Below, piece by piece: positions 34,006 to 42,135 of a stretch of 64,000 nucleotides of DNA (the stretch's first letter is position 1; each line of letters opens with the position of its first letter). The stretch spans positions 28,868 to 92,867 of the forward strand of contig SVFN01000016.1 of the NCBI GenBank assembly GCA_015056815.1, read 5' to 3'. The translations under genes were made by a program, and so were the position numbers. The stretch is from Lachnospiraceae bacterium. GTDB lineage: Bacteria > Bacillota > Clostridia > Lachnospirales > Lachnospiraceae. The notes under the pieces were generated by a model. That model was not told where the DNA came from. It made no database searches and was given only the letters and a program-made list of their open reading frames with translations.

Positions 34006-36597
34006 TTATCGAATATATGTGATAAAGCGGTTTCCATTTTCGGCAAACCACTCTGTGGAATCGTTGATCCCTTTTTTGTAAACCGTGCCGGTTAGCGGGT
34101 CCATGATCACCGTATTCAATTCATTGTACCCCACGATCAACACCGCATTTCCGTCTTTAAGCATCGCCAGTACCGGAATATCTTTGTTTACATAATACAA
34201 AACACTGTCAAGACTGCAGCCGGAAAGATCCAATATCTGTGCCTCTTCCAGACAGGCATCTAATATCATCGGAGCGCTCTGACCGCTTTGCAGCATTCCT
34301 TCCGTATCCTGGGCAATTCCTTCTCCTTTCAGGATCGTATCCAGGCATACCGCCATGCTGCTTTGTGCTTCACCGGCAGGCGCACCTTCTATCTTCATGA
34401 TCTGATTTTTGACCGCCCGGTTTCCCTTCATCCAGATATACCGTCCGGTATCATCAACCACGACGCCGGCAATTTCCTCCGCTCTTTTTACCGCATCAGC
34501 CTCATCCTGTAAAACAGTGTCCACTCCCTGTGTTCCATATACAAAATATCTCTTATAAGGAGCTTCCTTCAGGTCGATATCCACCTGCCTGCCTCCCTCA
34601 TACATAACTTCCTTAGGTGTCTGGAATTTCAGGGAAGATACATTGATAGCCTTCTTTAAGGCAATCTGCATGATCTTCTCAAACTCTTCCGTAACGACGG
34701 ATTCGAGAGTATTACTGCCGTTTTGATCCACATCATTATCCAGAATCTGATCATCTTGCGCCGGAATGAGACTCGGCAGTCCGTTTTCGCTTACGGTTTT
34801 GCGCACGCGATTCAGATTGATCTGATTATCCACGATCTGTGCGTCTGTTACGTAAAGCTCCTGCTTTGCATAATCCTTCAAAAGATTTCCGTTCTGGTCC
34901 TCGATCTTCACTGCATACATGGGAAACAAAACGGTTCCTGACAGATCGGTAGTCAGATCCTCCTGTCTCGCCACACCATAGATGATATCCTCTCCCATGA
35001 ATCCGATCGGTTTCACATAGCAGCCGCTTCCCGCTTCGATCTGCGTCTGCTTCTGTGTATTGAAGTTCATGACCTGAAGTTTTTGGCACTGATCCAGTTC
35101 TCCCCCGTCCTGCCATGCGATCATACGATTGGAGGCTGAAACCTTGTATCCGCCGACAGGCAGTTTGTCAATGATCTGTGTATAGTTTTTCTGTTCCAGA
35201 TTTACGCAATAGAGTGAAGCATTTAACAGCAGATAGAGCTGATTGGCATTATTGACATAAGCCAGTTCTTCAATCTCATGCTTTAAGATGGGGAACGGTT
35301 TGTAATAAGGAATAAAGACCTCTTCTTCGATCGTATTTACATTACTGTTATAATAGTAAACCTGTACCCCCAGCTGTCCTTCATGACTTCCCCGGTTCAT
35401 ATAACCATATACCATAAAGCGGACATTACCGGTCTCATCCACCTTTAACACCTTGATGTCCAAATCATCATATGTCGTTCTGGCATCCAGATTCTTATCA
35501 TCATAATAGCCAAATACATAAGCCACTCTGTTATTCGCGGCGCTGTACATAAAGAGTCTGTTTTCCTGTACGAAAGCGACAATGCTCCCGCCATCGCTTT
35601 CTTCCATCTGTATATCCCCGTCTGTGATACCCAAAACGATCTTATTGTTGACAAACACGGTGTTCTGCCAGTCAAAGATCTGATTCATTTTCCGGTCAAA
35701 GCCAAGCAGATATATGCGCTCACTGCCTTTTCGTATCCGGTAGACCTCTGTCACATTAAAGAAATCCGTTTCCTTGCCATCGGCAACCGATACCCGGTAA
35801 CGCAGCTCGATCGTCGCAGTCTGCGTCGCCAGTTCCCTGATGTAAGTCTCCGGCTCCGATTCCCGTTTCACCGGCAGATCTCCCCATGTGATCTGAGAAA
35901 AACTGCTATTGATATTTACTTTACCAAAGGTCGTATTATCCCCCTCGGAATTGGATTCCAGATATTTGGTAATGTCCCTGGCGGCAGATTTATCAAAGGT
36001 TTTGTTCGAAAAATCCAGGGCAAATCCGACTTTTTCTCCGGCCATATAATCGGGAGCCTGCACAATATGTGTGTAATAGTGCAGGGTCTGTCCGTCCCGT
36101 GTCGTCACTAACACCACCAGTGCATATTCTGTCTCTTTCCCGATCAGATCCTTGATATGGATCGTCGTGGTAAGGTTTTCTTTCCCATCAATATAATTGT
36201 AAACGTCCGTATTCTCCACCAGTCTCTCCCCGTCTACGGAGCGTACCTGATAGGAAATTCCTGCGATCTGACAGCCAAATTTCTCAACACACAGATCCAG
36301 TGTCCTGTTTTCTGAAAGTGGTGTGATGGAATCCCGCATATAGCCAAGCTCCATTTCATCCACATGTCCTCTCATGGGATTGATCTTCACACCATTGCTT
36401 TCTATATATAATAAAGGATATTCTGCCGGTTTCATTTCAGCCGTAATATCTAACGTGCTCTGGTTCATCAGGCCGCTGATCACAACTGTAGAGATCAGAA
36501 AAACCACAATGCAGACGATCGTTTTGATAAGAATGCCTTTTTTCATAAATCTGTTCTGTCTCACCTTTTTCCCTGCATATTCCTGCAGTGTTATCAT
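34006..36597 (-). CDS. Large membrane-anchored protein with C39-like C-terminal domain
   Basis: An 863-residue protein with one N-terminal membrane segment (GILIKTIVCIVVFLISTVVI, about residues 21-43) and a long extracytoplasmic beta-rich part. Residues 280-620 contain repeated blade-like stretches (RNRVAYVFGYYDD, NANQLYLLLNASLYCVNLE), suggesting a beta-propeller. The last 120 residues resemble a C39-type cysteine protease domain: SMAVCLDTILKGEG near the Cys position, and GNAVLIVGYNELNTVIMDPL with the conserved DP, but Asn stands where the catalytic His should be. It is thus probably a non-catalytic binding domain. I do not recognise a named gene. Confidence 0.75.
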   Translation of the reverse strand: MITLQEYAGKKVRQNRFMKKGILIKTIVCIVVFLISTVVISGLMNQSTLDITAEMKPAEYPLLYIESNGVKINPMRGHVDEMELGYMRDSITPLSENRTLDLCVEKFGCQIAGISYQVRSVDGERLVENTDVYNYIDGKENLTTTIHIKDLIGKETEYALVVLVTTRDGQTLHYYTHIVQAPDYMAGEKVGFALDFSNKTFDKSAARDITKYLESNSEGDNTTFGKVNINSSFSQITWGDLPVKRESEPETYIRELATQTATIELRYRVSVADGKETDFFNVTEVYRIRKGSERIYLLGFDRKMNQIFDWQNTVFVNNKIVLGITDGDIQMEESDGGSIVAFVQENRLFMYSAANNRVAYVFGYYDDKNLDARTTYDDLDIKVLKVDETGNVRFMVYGYMNRGSHEGQLGVQVYYYNSNVNTIEEEVFIPYYKPFPILKHEIEELAYVNNANQLYLLLNASLYCVNLEQKNYTQIIDKLPVGGYKVSASNRMIAWQDGGELDQCQKLQVMNFNTQKQTQIEAGSGCYVKPIGFMGEDIIYGVARQEDLTTDLSGTVLFPMYAVKIEDQNGNLLKDYAKQELYVTDAQIVDNQINLNRVRKTVSENGLPSLIPAQDDQILDNDVDQNGSNTLESVVTEEFEKIMQIALKKAINVSSLKFQTPKEVMYEGGRQVDIDLKEAPYKRYFVYGTQGVDTVLQDEADAVKRAEEIAGVVVDDTGRYIWMKGNRAVKNQIMKIEGAPAGEAQSSMAVCLDTILKGEGIAQDTEGMLQSGQSAPMILDACLEEAQILDLSGCSLDSVLYYVNKDIPVLAMLKDGNAVLIVGYNELNTVIMDPLTGTVYKKGINDSTEWFAENGNRFITYIR

Positions 36598-36692
36598 TCA
36601 TGCCTACCGGATTATTCAGTACGCCTACTATATTCTAATTGGTTTTTGCGAGAAACTCAACATCTAATTATGAAAAAAAGCCCAAAACATCA

Positions 36693-36730
36693 GAAAAAGA
36701 CAGGCGTTCTTACCGATTCCTGTCTTTTTC
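36693..36730 (-). terminator. Intrinsic terminator overlapping the end of rtcB
   Basis: GAAAAAGACAGG (reverse strand, 36730-36719) pairs exactly with CCTGTCTTTTTC (36704-36693), a 12-bp stem. The rtcB stop codon (36712-36710) is in the loop, so the last lysine and aspartate codons form one arm. T-richness is supplied by the arm itself and a further GGGCTTTTTTTC lies 15 bases on. Confidence 0.8.
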
Positions 36731-37957
36731 GACTATTTCACTTTCATTCGATGCTTTAAAATTATAGATCGGTTTCATGATATCTATGACATCCACCGAC
36801 TCTTTGATCACATCAATGATATCCGCCAGCGATTTATACGCCATAGGCGCCTCATCGAGTGTATACATATTGACGCAGGTCGTATAGATTCCCTCCATTT
36901 CTTTCTCATACTCCGCAAGACTTAAAGCCTCTTTCGCTTTGGTCCGCGACATCAGCCGCCCCGCCCCATGCGGTGCAGAGTAATTCCACTCCGGATTTCC
37001 TTTTCCCACAGCCAGCACACTGCCGTCACGCATATTGATGGGAATCAATACCTTCTCGCCCTTATGGGCACCGATCGCTCCTTTTCGAAGGATCATCTCC
37101 CCGGTGTCAATATAATTATGGATGGTATGAAACGCCTCGCCTCCTGCCAGCCCTGTCCTCTCCAAAAGGATCTGTGCCATCTTCTCTCTGTTTCTGCGGG
37201 CGAACTCCTGACAGATCTCCACATCATGCAGATAATCCTCCAGATAATTACCGCTCAGATAGCAAAGGTCCTCGGGAATCGGAGTATCTCCTCTGTAAAC
37301 CTTAAACTTAAGCTGCTTCAAAGCCGCCTGTATCTCGCTCTTTCGCCCTTGCTCTTTGTAAGTCCGTATGATCTTGTCACGTTTCTCCAGATACTCACCA
37401 TACCCTCTGCTTAAATTCACCGCCAGTTTCTGATAAAGCTCTGCCACCTGTTTTCCAAGATTACGGCTCCCGGAGTGAATGACCAGATACCGGGTTCCGT
37501 CTGCCGCCTCATCCACCTCGATAAAATGGTTGCCTCCGCCCAGTGTCCCAAGCGATCTTACCAGTCGTCTGCTGTCCTTTAACTCCCTGTAACAGCGAAG
37601 TCCGGTAAGGTCGAATTTCTCCTGCCGTCCCTCCCAGACATTCCGCCCGCAGGGAATAAAGTGCGCGGCCTCATCCAGTTTTGCAAAATCGATCTGTGTT
37701 TTTCCAAGGTTTACCGTATACATCCCGCATCCGATATCCACGCCAACGATATTCGGTACTGCTTTGTCCGTGATCGTCATGGTCGTACCGATAGTGCATC
37801 CCCGGCCCGAATGAACATCCGGCATGATCCGGATCCTGCTGCCCTCTGCCATCGGATAATCGCACATTCTCCTGATCTGCTCAATTGCCTCCTCCTCGAT
37901 GATGGTGGCATAGCAAAGTGCTGTATTTACTTTTCCTTTTATCTCTAAATACTCCAT
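36710..37957 (-). CDS. rtcB: RNA-splicing ligase RtcB
   Basis: A 415-residue RtcB. It joins 2',3'-cyclic phosphate or 3'-phosphate ends to 5'-hydroxyl RNA ends using GTP and manganese (family knowledge). Diagnostic blocks are NIVGVDIGCGMYTVNLG (metal-binding Asp and Cys), GTLGGGNHFIEVDEA, LVIHSGSRNLGKQVAELY and WNYSAPHGAGRLMSR, the last carrying the His that takes GMP. It is close to the short bacterial subtype. It lies 18 bases after the DUF2828 gene with GGAAGGAAGAAGG as ribosome site and ends in its own terminator. No RtcA, Archease or RtcR is visible; the neighbours suggest WYL-type control instead. Confidence 0.95.
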   Translation of the reverse strand: MEYLEIKGKVNTALCYATIIEEEAIEQIRRMCDYPMAEGSRIRIMPDVHSGRGCTIGTTMTITDKAVPNIVGVDIGCGMYTVNLGKTQIDFAKLDEAAHFIPCGRNVWEGRQEKFDLTGLRCYRELKDSRRLVRSLGTLGGGNHFIEVDEAADGTRYLVIHSGSRNLGKQVAELYQKLAVNLSRGYGEYLEKRDKIIRTYKEQGRKSEIQAALKQLKFKVYRGDTPIPEDLCYLSGNYLEDYLHDVEICQEFARRNREKMAQILLERTGLAGGEAFHTIHNYIDTGEMILRKGAIGAHKGEKVLIPINMRDGSVLAVGKGNPEWNYSAPHGAGRLMSRTKAKEALSLAEYEKEMEGIYTTCVNMYTLDEAPMAYKSLADIIDVIKESVDVIDIMKPIYNFKASNESEIVEKDRNR

Positions 37958-37975
37958 ACCTTCTTCCTTCCCCGG

Positions 37976-39454
37976 CTACGCCACGATTCCTTCGTATCGC
38001 TCAGAATCCACGATCTTAAGCATATACTCATAAGGGTCTGTGTGGTCTGAGATCACCTGTTCAAACAGTCTGGCATTGCAGCCGCTCACCAGTGTCACGC
38101 CCTGTTCATTTTTTGTCACCGGAAGCTGACCCGTCCTGCTTGCCACATTCCAGAACACAATCTTTGGGATCCGATAGCCTGCTTTTTGAAACATTTTTTT
38201 TGCATATTCAAAATTCGTCACGCTGTTGTCCGTTGTGCAGTAATTAAACTCCATATCCGAAACGATGAAAATCCTCTCCGGCATGTCTTTTTGCGGTATG
38301 CGGTTTTTGACTGCCGTTCTTAAGATCAGCTCGAATACACTCCGGATATTGGTATCAGCCACTTCATTGAAGGTACTGATATACTGCAGTTTTTCCAGCA
38401 GACTTCCGCCCTTTACTTCCACAAGCTTCGGTTTTGCGGAAAACGTGATGAAGTGATTCGCAAACGCACCTGTATTTTTCTCTGCAAAGTACAGTCCCAA
38501 AGACTGTGCTACCAGAGCAGGCATCGGATTTCCCCCGCCATACATGGAACCCGAGCCGTCTATGACAACCAGGGAATTATGCTCACCCGCATAATCCTTC
38601 TGTGCATACCAGGTGGTCTCCAATGCTTTTACTTCCGCTTCGGAAACATCCTGCCCGATGCATTTCCAGCCTTTATAAAAAGGTCTCAGGATCTCATATG
38701 GCATCAGCGTATCCGTATGCAGAACCGCCTCGCCTTTTTCCACCCGATTCATAAAGGCTCCGTAACGCTCACCGTCATGCCTGCAAAATGCTTTCTGATA
38801 TTTTAACAGTGCCTTTCCGGGCTGTTTTTCATACGCAAACGTATAGTCTGTCTCGCGCAGGTAATTCTCCAGAATATCTATTTTCTTTCTGAGTATAGAA
38901 AGAGTCTTGCGATAATCCTTTTCGGACATACCGAACGCTTTTGCCAGCTTTCTGCCCAGTCTTACCTTTTCTCTGTCACTGGTATTGACAGACGGAAGCC
39001 ATTTTGCCAAAAGGGAAATATCTCGCTCTCCCCTTTGCACTGCTTCCCGGTCTTTGTAAAGCTGCGCTTTCAGATAATCGACCGCCTCTTTCTCGCAGGC
39101 GGTATCCATAAGAGCCAGAAAATCATCAAAACGTCCGAGCTGCGCGATCCGGTCTAGATTTTTTACAACAGACTCCTTATGGTTTTCGCAAAGGAACCGT
39201 AAGACGATCCTGAAAAGTCTCCTTTCGCCGAGACCGCCTCTGACATCTCTTGCATAAAACAGGATCTTCATGGCAATATCCGCATTTTCCGCATAAGCCC
39301 TGACAAATCTTCTGACAATCTCCTCTTCTTTGGCATTTCTCAGCCCGCCTGCCGTAGCAAAAAGATCCAGACAGGAGTCCATCGTGGACGCATAGGTCAG
39401 CGCCCCGTTTTCTGTATAAGTATAGTTTGCTTCTTTTTTTAAATGAAATAACAT
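37976..39454 (-). CDS. DUF2828/Ro60 (TROVE)-like vWA protein
   Basis: A 492-residue protein of the DUF2828 type, related in design to the Ro60/Rsr RNA-binding ring. Residues 1-290 are helical repeats (ADIAMKILFYARDVRGGLGE, RIAQLGRFDDFLALMDTA, ISLLAKWLPSVNTSDREK, YQKAFCRHDGERYGAFMN). Residues about 310-490 form a von Willebrand A domain with an intact metal site: NSLVVIDGSGSMYGGGNPMP and ERIFIVSDMEFNY. Ro-type proteins bind Y RNAs and misfolded RNAs and often sit beside rtcB in RNA-repair operons, as here. AGGAGG lies 8 bases before the ATG at 39454. The transcript has a long structured leader (39481-39790). Confidence 0.82.
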   Translation of the reverse strand: MLFHLKKEANYTYTENGALTYASTMDSCLDLFATAGGLRNAKEEEIVRRFVRAYAENADIAMKILFYARDVRGGLGERRLFRIVLRFLCENHKESVVKNLDRIAQLGRFDDFLALMDTACEKEAVDYLKAQLYKDREAVQRGERDISLLAKWLPSVNTSDREKVRLGRKLAKAFGMSEKDYRKTLSILRKKIDILENYLRETDYTFAYEKQPGKALLKYQKAFCRHDGERYGAFMNRVEKGEAVLHTDTLMPYEILRPFYKGWKCIGQDVSEAEVKALETTWYAQKDYAGEHNSLVVIDGSGSMYGGGNPMPALVAQSLGLYFAEKNTGAFANHFITFSAKPKLVEVKGGSLLEKLQYISTFNEVADTNIRSVFELILRTAVKNRIPQKDMPERIFIVSDMEFNYCTTDNSVTNFEYAKKMFQKAGYRIPKIVFWNVASRTGQLPVTKNEQGVTLVSGCNARLFEQVISDHTDPYEYMLKIVDSERYEGIVA

Positions 39455-39480
39455 TGTGTTTTCCTCCTGTCCTGCTTTTC

Positions 39481-39790
39481 ATGATGGCTTGTGAAACGGT
39501 TCGTCTCCGATCACTGCTTATCCAAGATGCCTAACTTATTCTCCGGATTTTCCGACCGGCCGCTTTTGCGAACCGATCAGACGTACTCCTGCAAGAACCC
39601 CTACGTCAGATGATCTGCTGTATGCATCTTTCTATATTAAGCCACCGTTCTATACAGACATTTTCTGTTCAAAAGCCATCATAAAGCTCTGTTCCGGATG
39701 TTTTTCCACAAGACGCATACGGATTCGAACCGTTTCATTCGTTGGAAGACGAGTGTATGACCAAAGAATTGCTGTTTGCGTCTTTCGTTT
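39481..39790 (-). ncRNA. Highly structured leader or Y-RNA-like RNA upstream of the RNA-repair genes
   Basis: The 449-base gap before the DUF2828 gene has no coding signal but is packed with RNA structure on the transcript strand. It includes a tRNA-like 75-mer (39710-39784), a stem GATCA/GACGTA with TACGTC/TGATC and a 3-base bulge (39575-39615), a hairpin GATCGG-CGC-AAAA-GCG-CCGGTC (39554-39578), and two long-range inverted repeats: 39726-39736 with 39493-39503 (11 bp) and 39673-39682 with 39481-39490 (10 bp). Y RNAs next to Ro-type genes also combine a bulged stem with a tRNA-like module (known in Salmonella YrlA). It could be a cis leader, a processed sRNA, or both. Confidence 0.55.
39710..39784 (-). 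ncRNA. tRNA-like element (acceptor stem and T-arm)
   Basis: Reverse strand: AAGACGCA (39784-39777) pairs over 8 bp with TGCGTCTT (39717-39710), 75 bases apart in total, the length of a tRNA. Just inside is ACGG-TTCGAAT-CCGT (39733-39719), a perfect 4-bp T-arm with the invariant TTCGA loop sequence. A possible anticodon-like hairpin (39755-39736) has TCGT/ACGA plus CA/TG around a C-A mismatch and a 6-base loop. No convincing D-arm and no encoded CCA are seen, so it is not a normal tRNA. Confidence 0.45.
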
Positions 39791-39868
39791 CATCTGATGA
39801 TGCTATCTTATCGTATCTTGTTTTTTTAATCACGGAAAAAAAGTTGCGAAATGATCAAATGTAAAAAA

Positions 39869-39896
39869 AAACGGGAAATCCTTTTGGGATTCCCCA
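39869..39896 (-). terminator. Intrinsic terminator after the WYL gene pair
   Basis: Reverse strand: GGGGAATCC, loop CAAAA, GGATTTCCC, then TTTTTTTTT. It separates the WYL genes from the RNA-repair transcript, so the latter must start inside 39785-39868; an AT-rich stretch with TACGAT/TAAGAT is present but no good -35 box. Confidence 0.88.
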
Positions 39897-39902
39897 TTCG
39901 TT

Positions 39903-40814
39903 TTACCACTCCAGGATGGAAAGCTGGCGCGAAATACGGTCGCACAGATTCTTTTTGAAAGCCTCCGGTTCCAATACTTTGACAAATCTGCCAAAGGACA
40001 TGACCTGGATCAAAACATCTGTCTCATCTTCTTTATCATATTCCAGCTCTACCCGGTAAGTATGTTCATCCAGACGCTCCACTTCTTTTTTGAAATGGGC
40101 AAATTTCATCATGGCTCTCTCCAGAGCACTTTTCTCATCCGTCAGTTCCAAAACAAGCCGTTCTTTCTTTCTTTTCAGTATCTGTGGACCGCCCGAAACG
40201 CAATCCTCCAGTTTTTCACAGGACAGGATTCTTCCGATATTGATACTTCGGATCTCCCGGTTGCCGACACACAGAATCCGGAATTTATCCTCCTTGTCAG
40301 AATACTCGATCTGTGTCGGCAAAAAGATCCCCGATCGTTTTCTTCCCGCCCCGCTCACAAACGATACTCTTATCTTTTTGTGTTCCTTTACCGCACTAAG
40401 CGCTGTCCGGAAAATCCTGATATAATCCGGCGAAGTATAGTCATCGCCATCCAGATAGCGGTCAAAGTGTACGATATCCTCCGGTGTAAACAAAGGCTCC
40501 ACATCCTCAAGTCCCTGTTTGGGTATTGAAAAAAGTCCTGCCCGCTTATCCGTCAGAATCGTCTTAAGCCACCGTTTCTCTAAAACTGTAAGGGGCATCT
40601 TTGGCGGATTCAGAATAGGAGTCTGCAGATTGGCATCGATCAGCTGCCACTCCTGCGACCGAATAGCTTCCGATATCGTAAGAAAGCTCTCCCCGTAAGC
40701 AGACTCCGATGCGATCGTATAAATCTTTTCTTCTGTCAGCTCTCCATCGATCGCCAGACGGATCAGTCTGGCTACCGCATTATAATAGCAACCATATATC
40801 TCATGAAAGATCAT
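39903..40814 (-). CDS. WYL-domain regulator
   Basis: A 303-residue protein of the WYL class. The N-terminal third is helical (EIYGCYYNAVARLIRLAIDG) without a clear winged helix, and residues about 130-230 form the Sm-like WYL fold: KKIRVSFVSGAGRKRSGIFL, PTQIEYSDKEDKFRILCVGN and REIRSINIGRILSCEKL. A C-terminal WCX-like extension follows (TYRVELEYDKEDETDVLIQV). WYL domains sense nucleic-acid or nucleotide ligands and control stress, repair and phage-defence genes. It is 46 bases downstream of a second WYL gene and directly upstream of the DUF2828-rtcB genes. Confidence 0.85.
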   Translation of the reverse strand: MIFHEIYGCYYNAVARLIRLAIDGELTEEKIYTIASESAYGESFLTISEAIRSQEWQLIDANLQTPILNPPKMPLTVLEKRWLKTILTDKRAGLFSIPKQGLEDVEPLFTPEDIVHFDRYLDGDDYTSPDYIRIFRTALSAVKEHKKIRVSFVSGAGRKRSGIFLPTQIEYSDKEDKFRILCVGNREIRSINIGRILSCEKLEDCVSGGPQILKRKKERLVLELTDEKSALERAMMKFAHFKKEVERLDEHTYRVELEYDKEDETDVLIQVMSFGRFVKVLEPEAFKKNLCDRISRQLSILEW

Positions 40815-40860
40815 GTCCGTATTCTCCTTGTGATCGCATGCCCTTATCCGTTCTGCAGCC

Positions 40861-42090
40861 CTACAACAGCTGATACATTTTCGCCATCTCTACGATGTCC
40901 GCTTTTAACCGGTTTGTCACTTCCTCGTTGGAACACTTGACTGCTTTGATCCGTCCCAAAAAGGTTCTGATCCAGGGAACCATCTCATAAGCATCCCAGA
41001 CATCCGCCATAAAACGGTAAGTCTGCTCATCGATCTGTATAAACGTTCCGCATCTGCGTTCTCTTTCCAGACGCCGGATGATGTGCTTTTCCTCTTTGCC
41101 AATCAAAAGATCGATCTCAATGTGCTGCATTTTTTTATTCTTATCGAATGCAACGCCCCACGTGTGCTTCGCGATTTCCTGAAATTCCCGCAAATACTGC
41201 TCATACTCTTTGCAGGTCTCCCCGACTTTTATCTTGCGGATATAATCAATCCGAAAACAAAACCACCGGTCAGTCCGTACTGCCCTGCACATCAGATAGT
41301 TCCTGCCCCCCTGTGTGCTGACATAAAGCTTCAGTGGTATCACCAGCCAGTTTCTTTCCTGCTTTCCCTTGGGACTGTAATTTGTCACTTCGATCTGTCT
41401 TTTTTCGTGAATCCCCTGCAAGACCGCCTCTATGATCTGCGTATCATAAGCATTCATAATGTAATGGTTTTTAAACCGCAGGTACTCCTGTGCAGCATCA
41501 TACTTATCTTCCAGGTAACTTCCCACTACGCCAAGAGGATCCTCCTCCGCAAAAAAACGGATCGCATCCCGATATGCTTCTAACCTGATCTCATCGCGGG
41601 CAAGTCTGTAGTATAAAGTTTTTCCTTCTTTCCGGCAGTCTATGAGTCCCAGCTGTTCATACTCCTTTAACTTCTTGCGAAGCGTTGACTCGTCAAAACA
41701 CATGGGCTTCTCAAAAAAACTCAGATATTCCTCATCAATGATCTGAATTAACTCCTTTAAAGAATGATCCTCCTCATCCGCCAGAATATCCATCACGATA
41801 AAATGCAGGGTAATGTCTTTGTTGGTAAAGCTTTTGGCTTTGAATGCCTTATATAAAGGATTGTGTGTCGTCCCCCGTCCATCGAGCGAGATAAAAACAT
41901 TTTTCCCGGAAGCATTCTGTCTGAAAGAAACCAGTTCCCCCAGATAGCTTTGGATCCGGCGTCGTTCATTGTCATAGCTTCTGGCACTTTTGGCATCGTA
42001 TTCGTCCCGGCTCTTAAAGCCGTAAATAAAGAACTCCTGCATATAGCCGCGTATGTGATCAAAATTTTTAATCAGTTCTGAATATGCCAT
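40861..42090 (-). CDS. WYL-domain transcriptional regulator with N-terminal helix-turn-helix
   Basis: A 409-residue regulator. The N-terminus (YMQEFFIYGFKSRDEYDAKS, YDNERRRIQSYLG) and a winged-helix region at about 110-160 (FDESTLRKKLKEYEQLGLID) should bind DNA. The WYL domain spans about 230-310: KRQIEVTNYSPKGKQERNWL, VIPLKLYVSTQGGRNYLMCR and WFCFRIDYIRKIKVGE. The WCX tail holds IDEQTYRFMADVWDAYEMVP. Together with the following WYL gene it forms a regulator pair, a pattern also known for defence and RNA-repair loci. It is probably the sensor of the RNA-repair genes, possibly through RNA fragments (inference). Confidence 0.86.
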   Translation of the reverse strand: MAYSELIKNFDHIRGYMQEFFIYGFKSRDEYDAKSARSYDNERRRIQSYLGELVSFRQNASGKNVFISLDGRGTTHNPLYKAFKAKSFTNKDITLHFIVMDILADEEDHSLKELIQIIDEEYLSFFEKPMCFDESTLRKKLKEYEQLGLIDCRKEGKTLYYRLARDEIRLEAYRDAIRFFAEEDPLGVVGSYLEDKYDAAQEYLRFKNHYIMNAYDTQIIEAVLQGIHEKRQIEVTNYSPKGKQERNWLVIPLKLYVSTQGGRNYLMCRAVRTDRWFCFRIDYIRKIKVGETCKEYEQYLREFQEIAKHTWGVAFDKNKKMQHIEIDLLIGKEEKHIIRRLERERRCGTFIQIDEQTYRFMADVWDAYEMVPWIRTFLGRIKAVKCSNEEVTNRLKADIVEMAKMYQLL

Positions 42091-42135
42091 CTTATCCCCC
42101 CAGATCAGATAACCTGTTCTCTTGTCTGTGCCCTG

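Noticed and set aside
39710..39784. A functional tRNA gene
   Set aside because: Length, acceptor-like stem and T-arm fit, but there is no D-arm, the possible anticodon loop has six bases with a mismatch in its stem, and no CCA follows. I keep it only as tRNA-like.
39785..39868. A sigma-54 promoter for the RNA-repair genes, as in Salmonella rtcBA
   Set aside because: No TGGCAC-N5-TTGC pattern was found upstream of the DUF2828 gene, and no RtcR-like gene is present.
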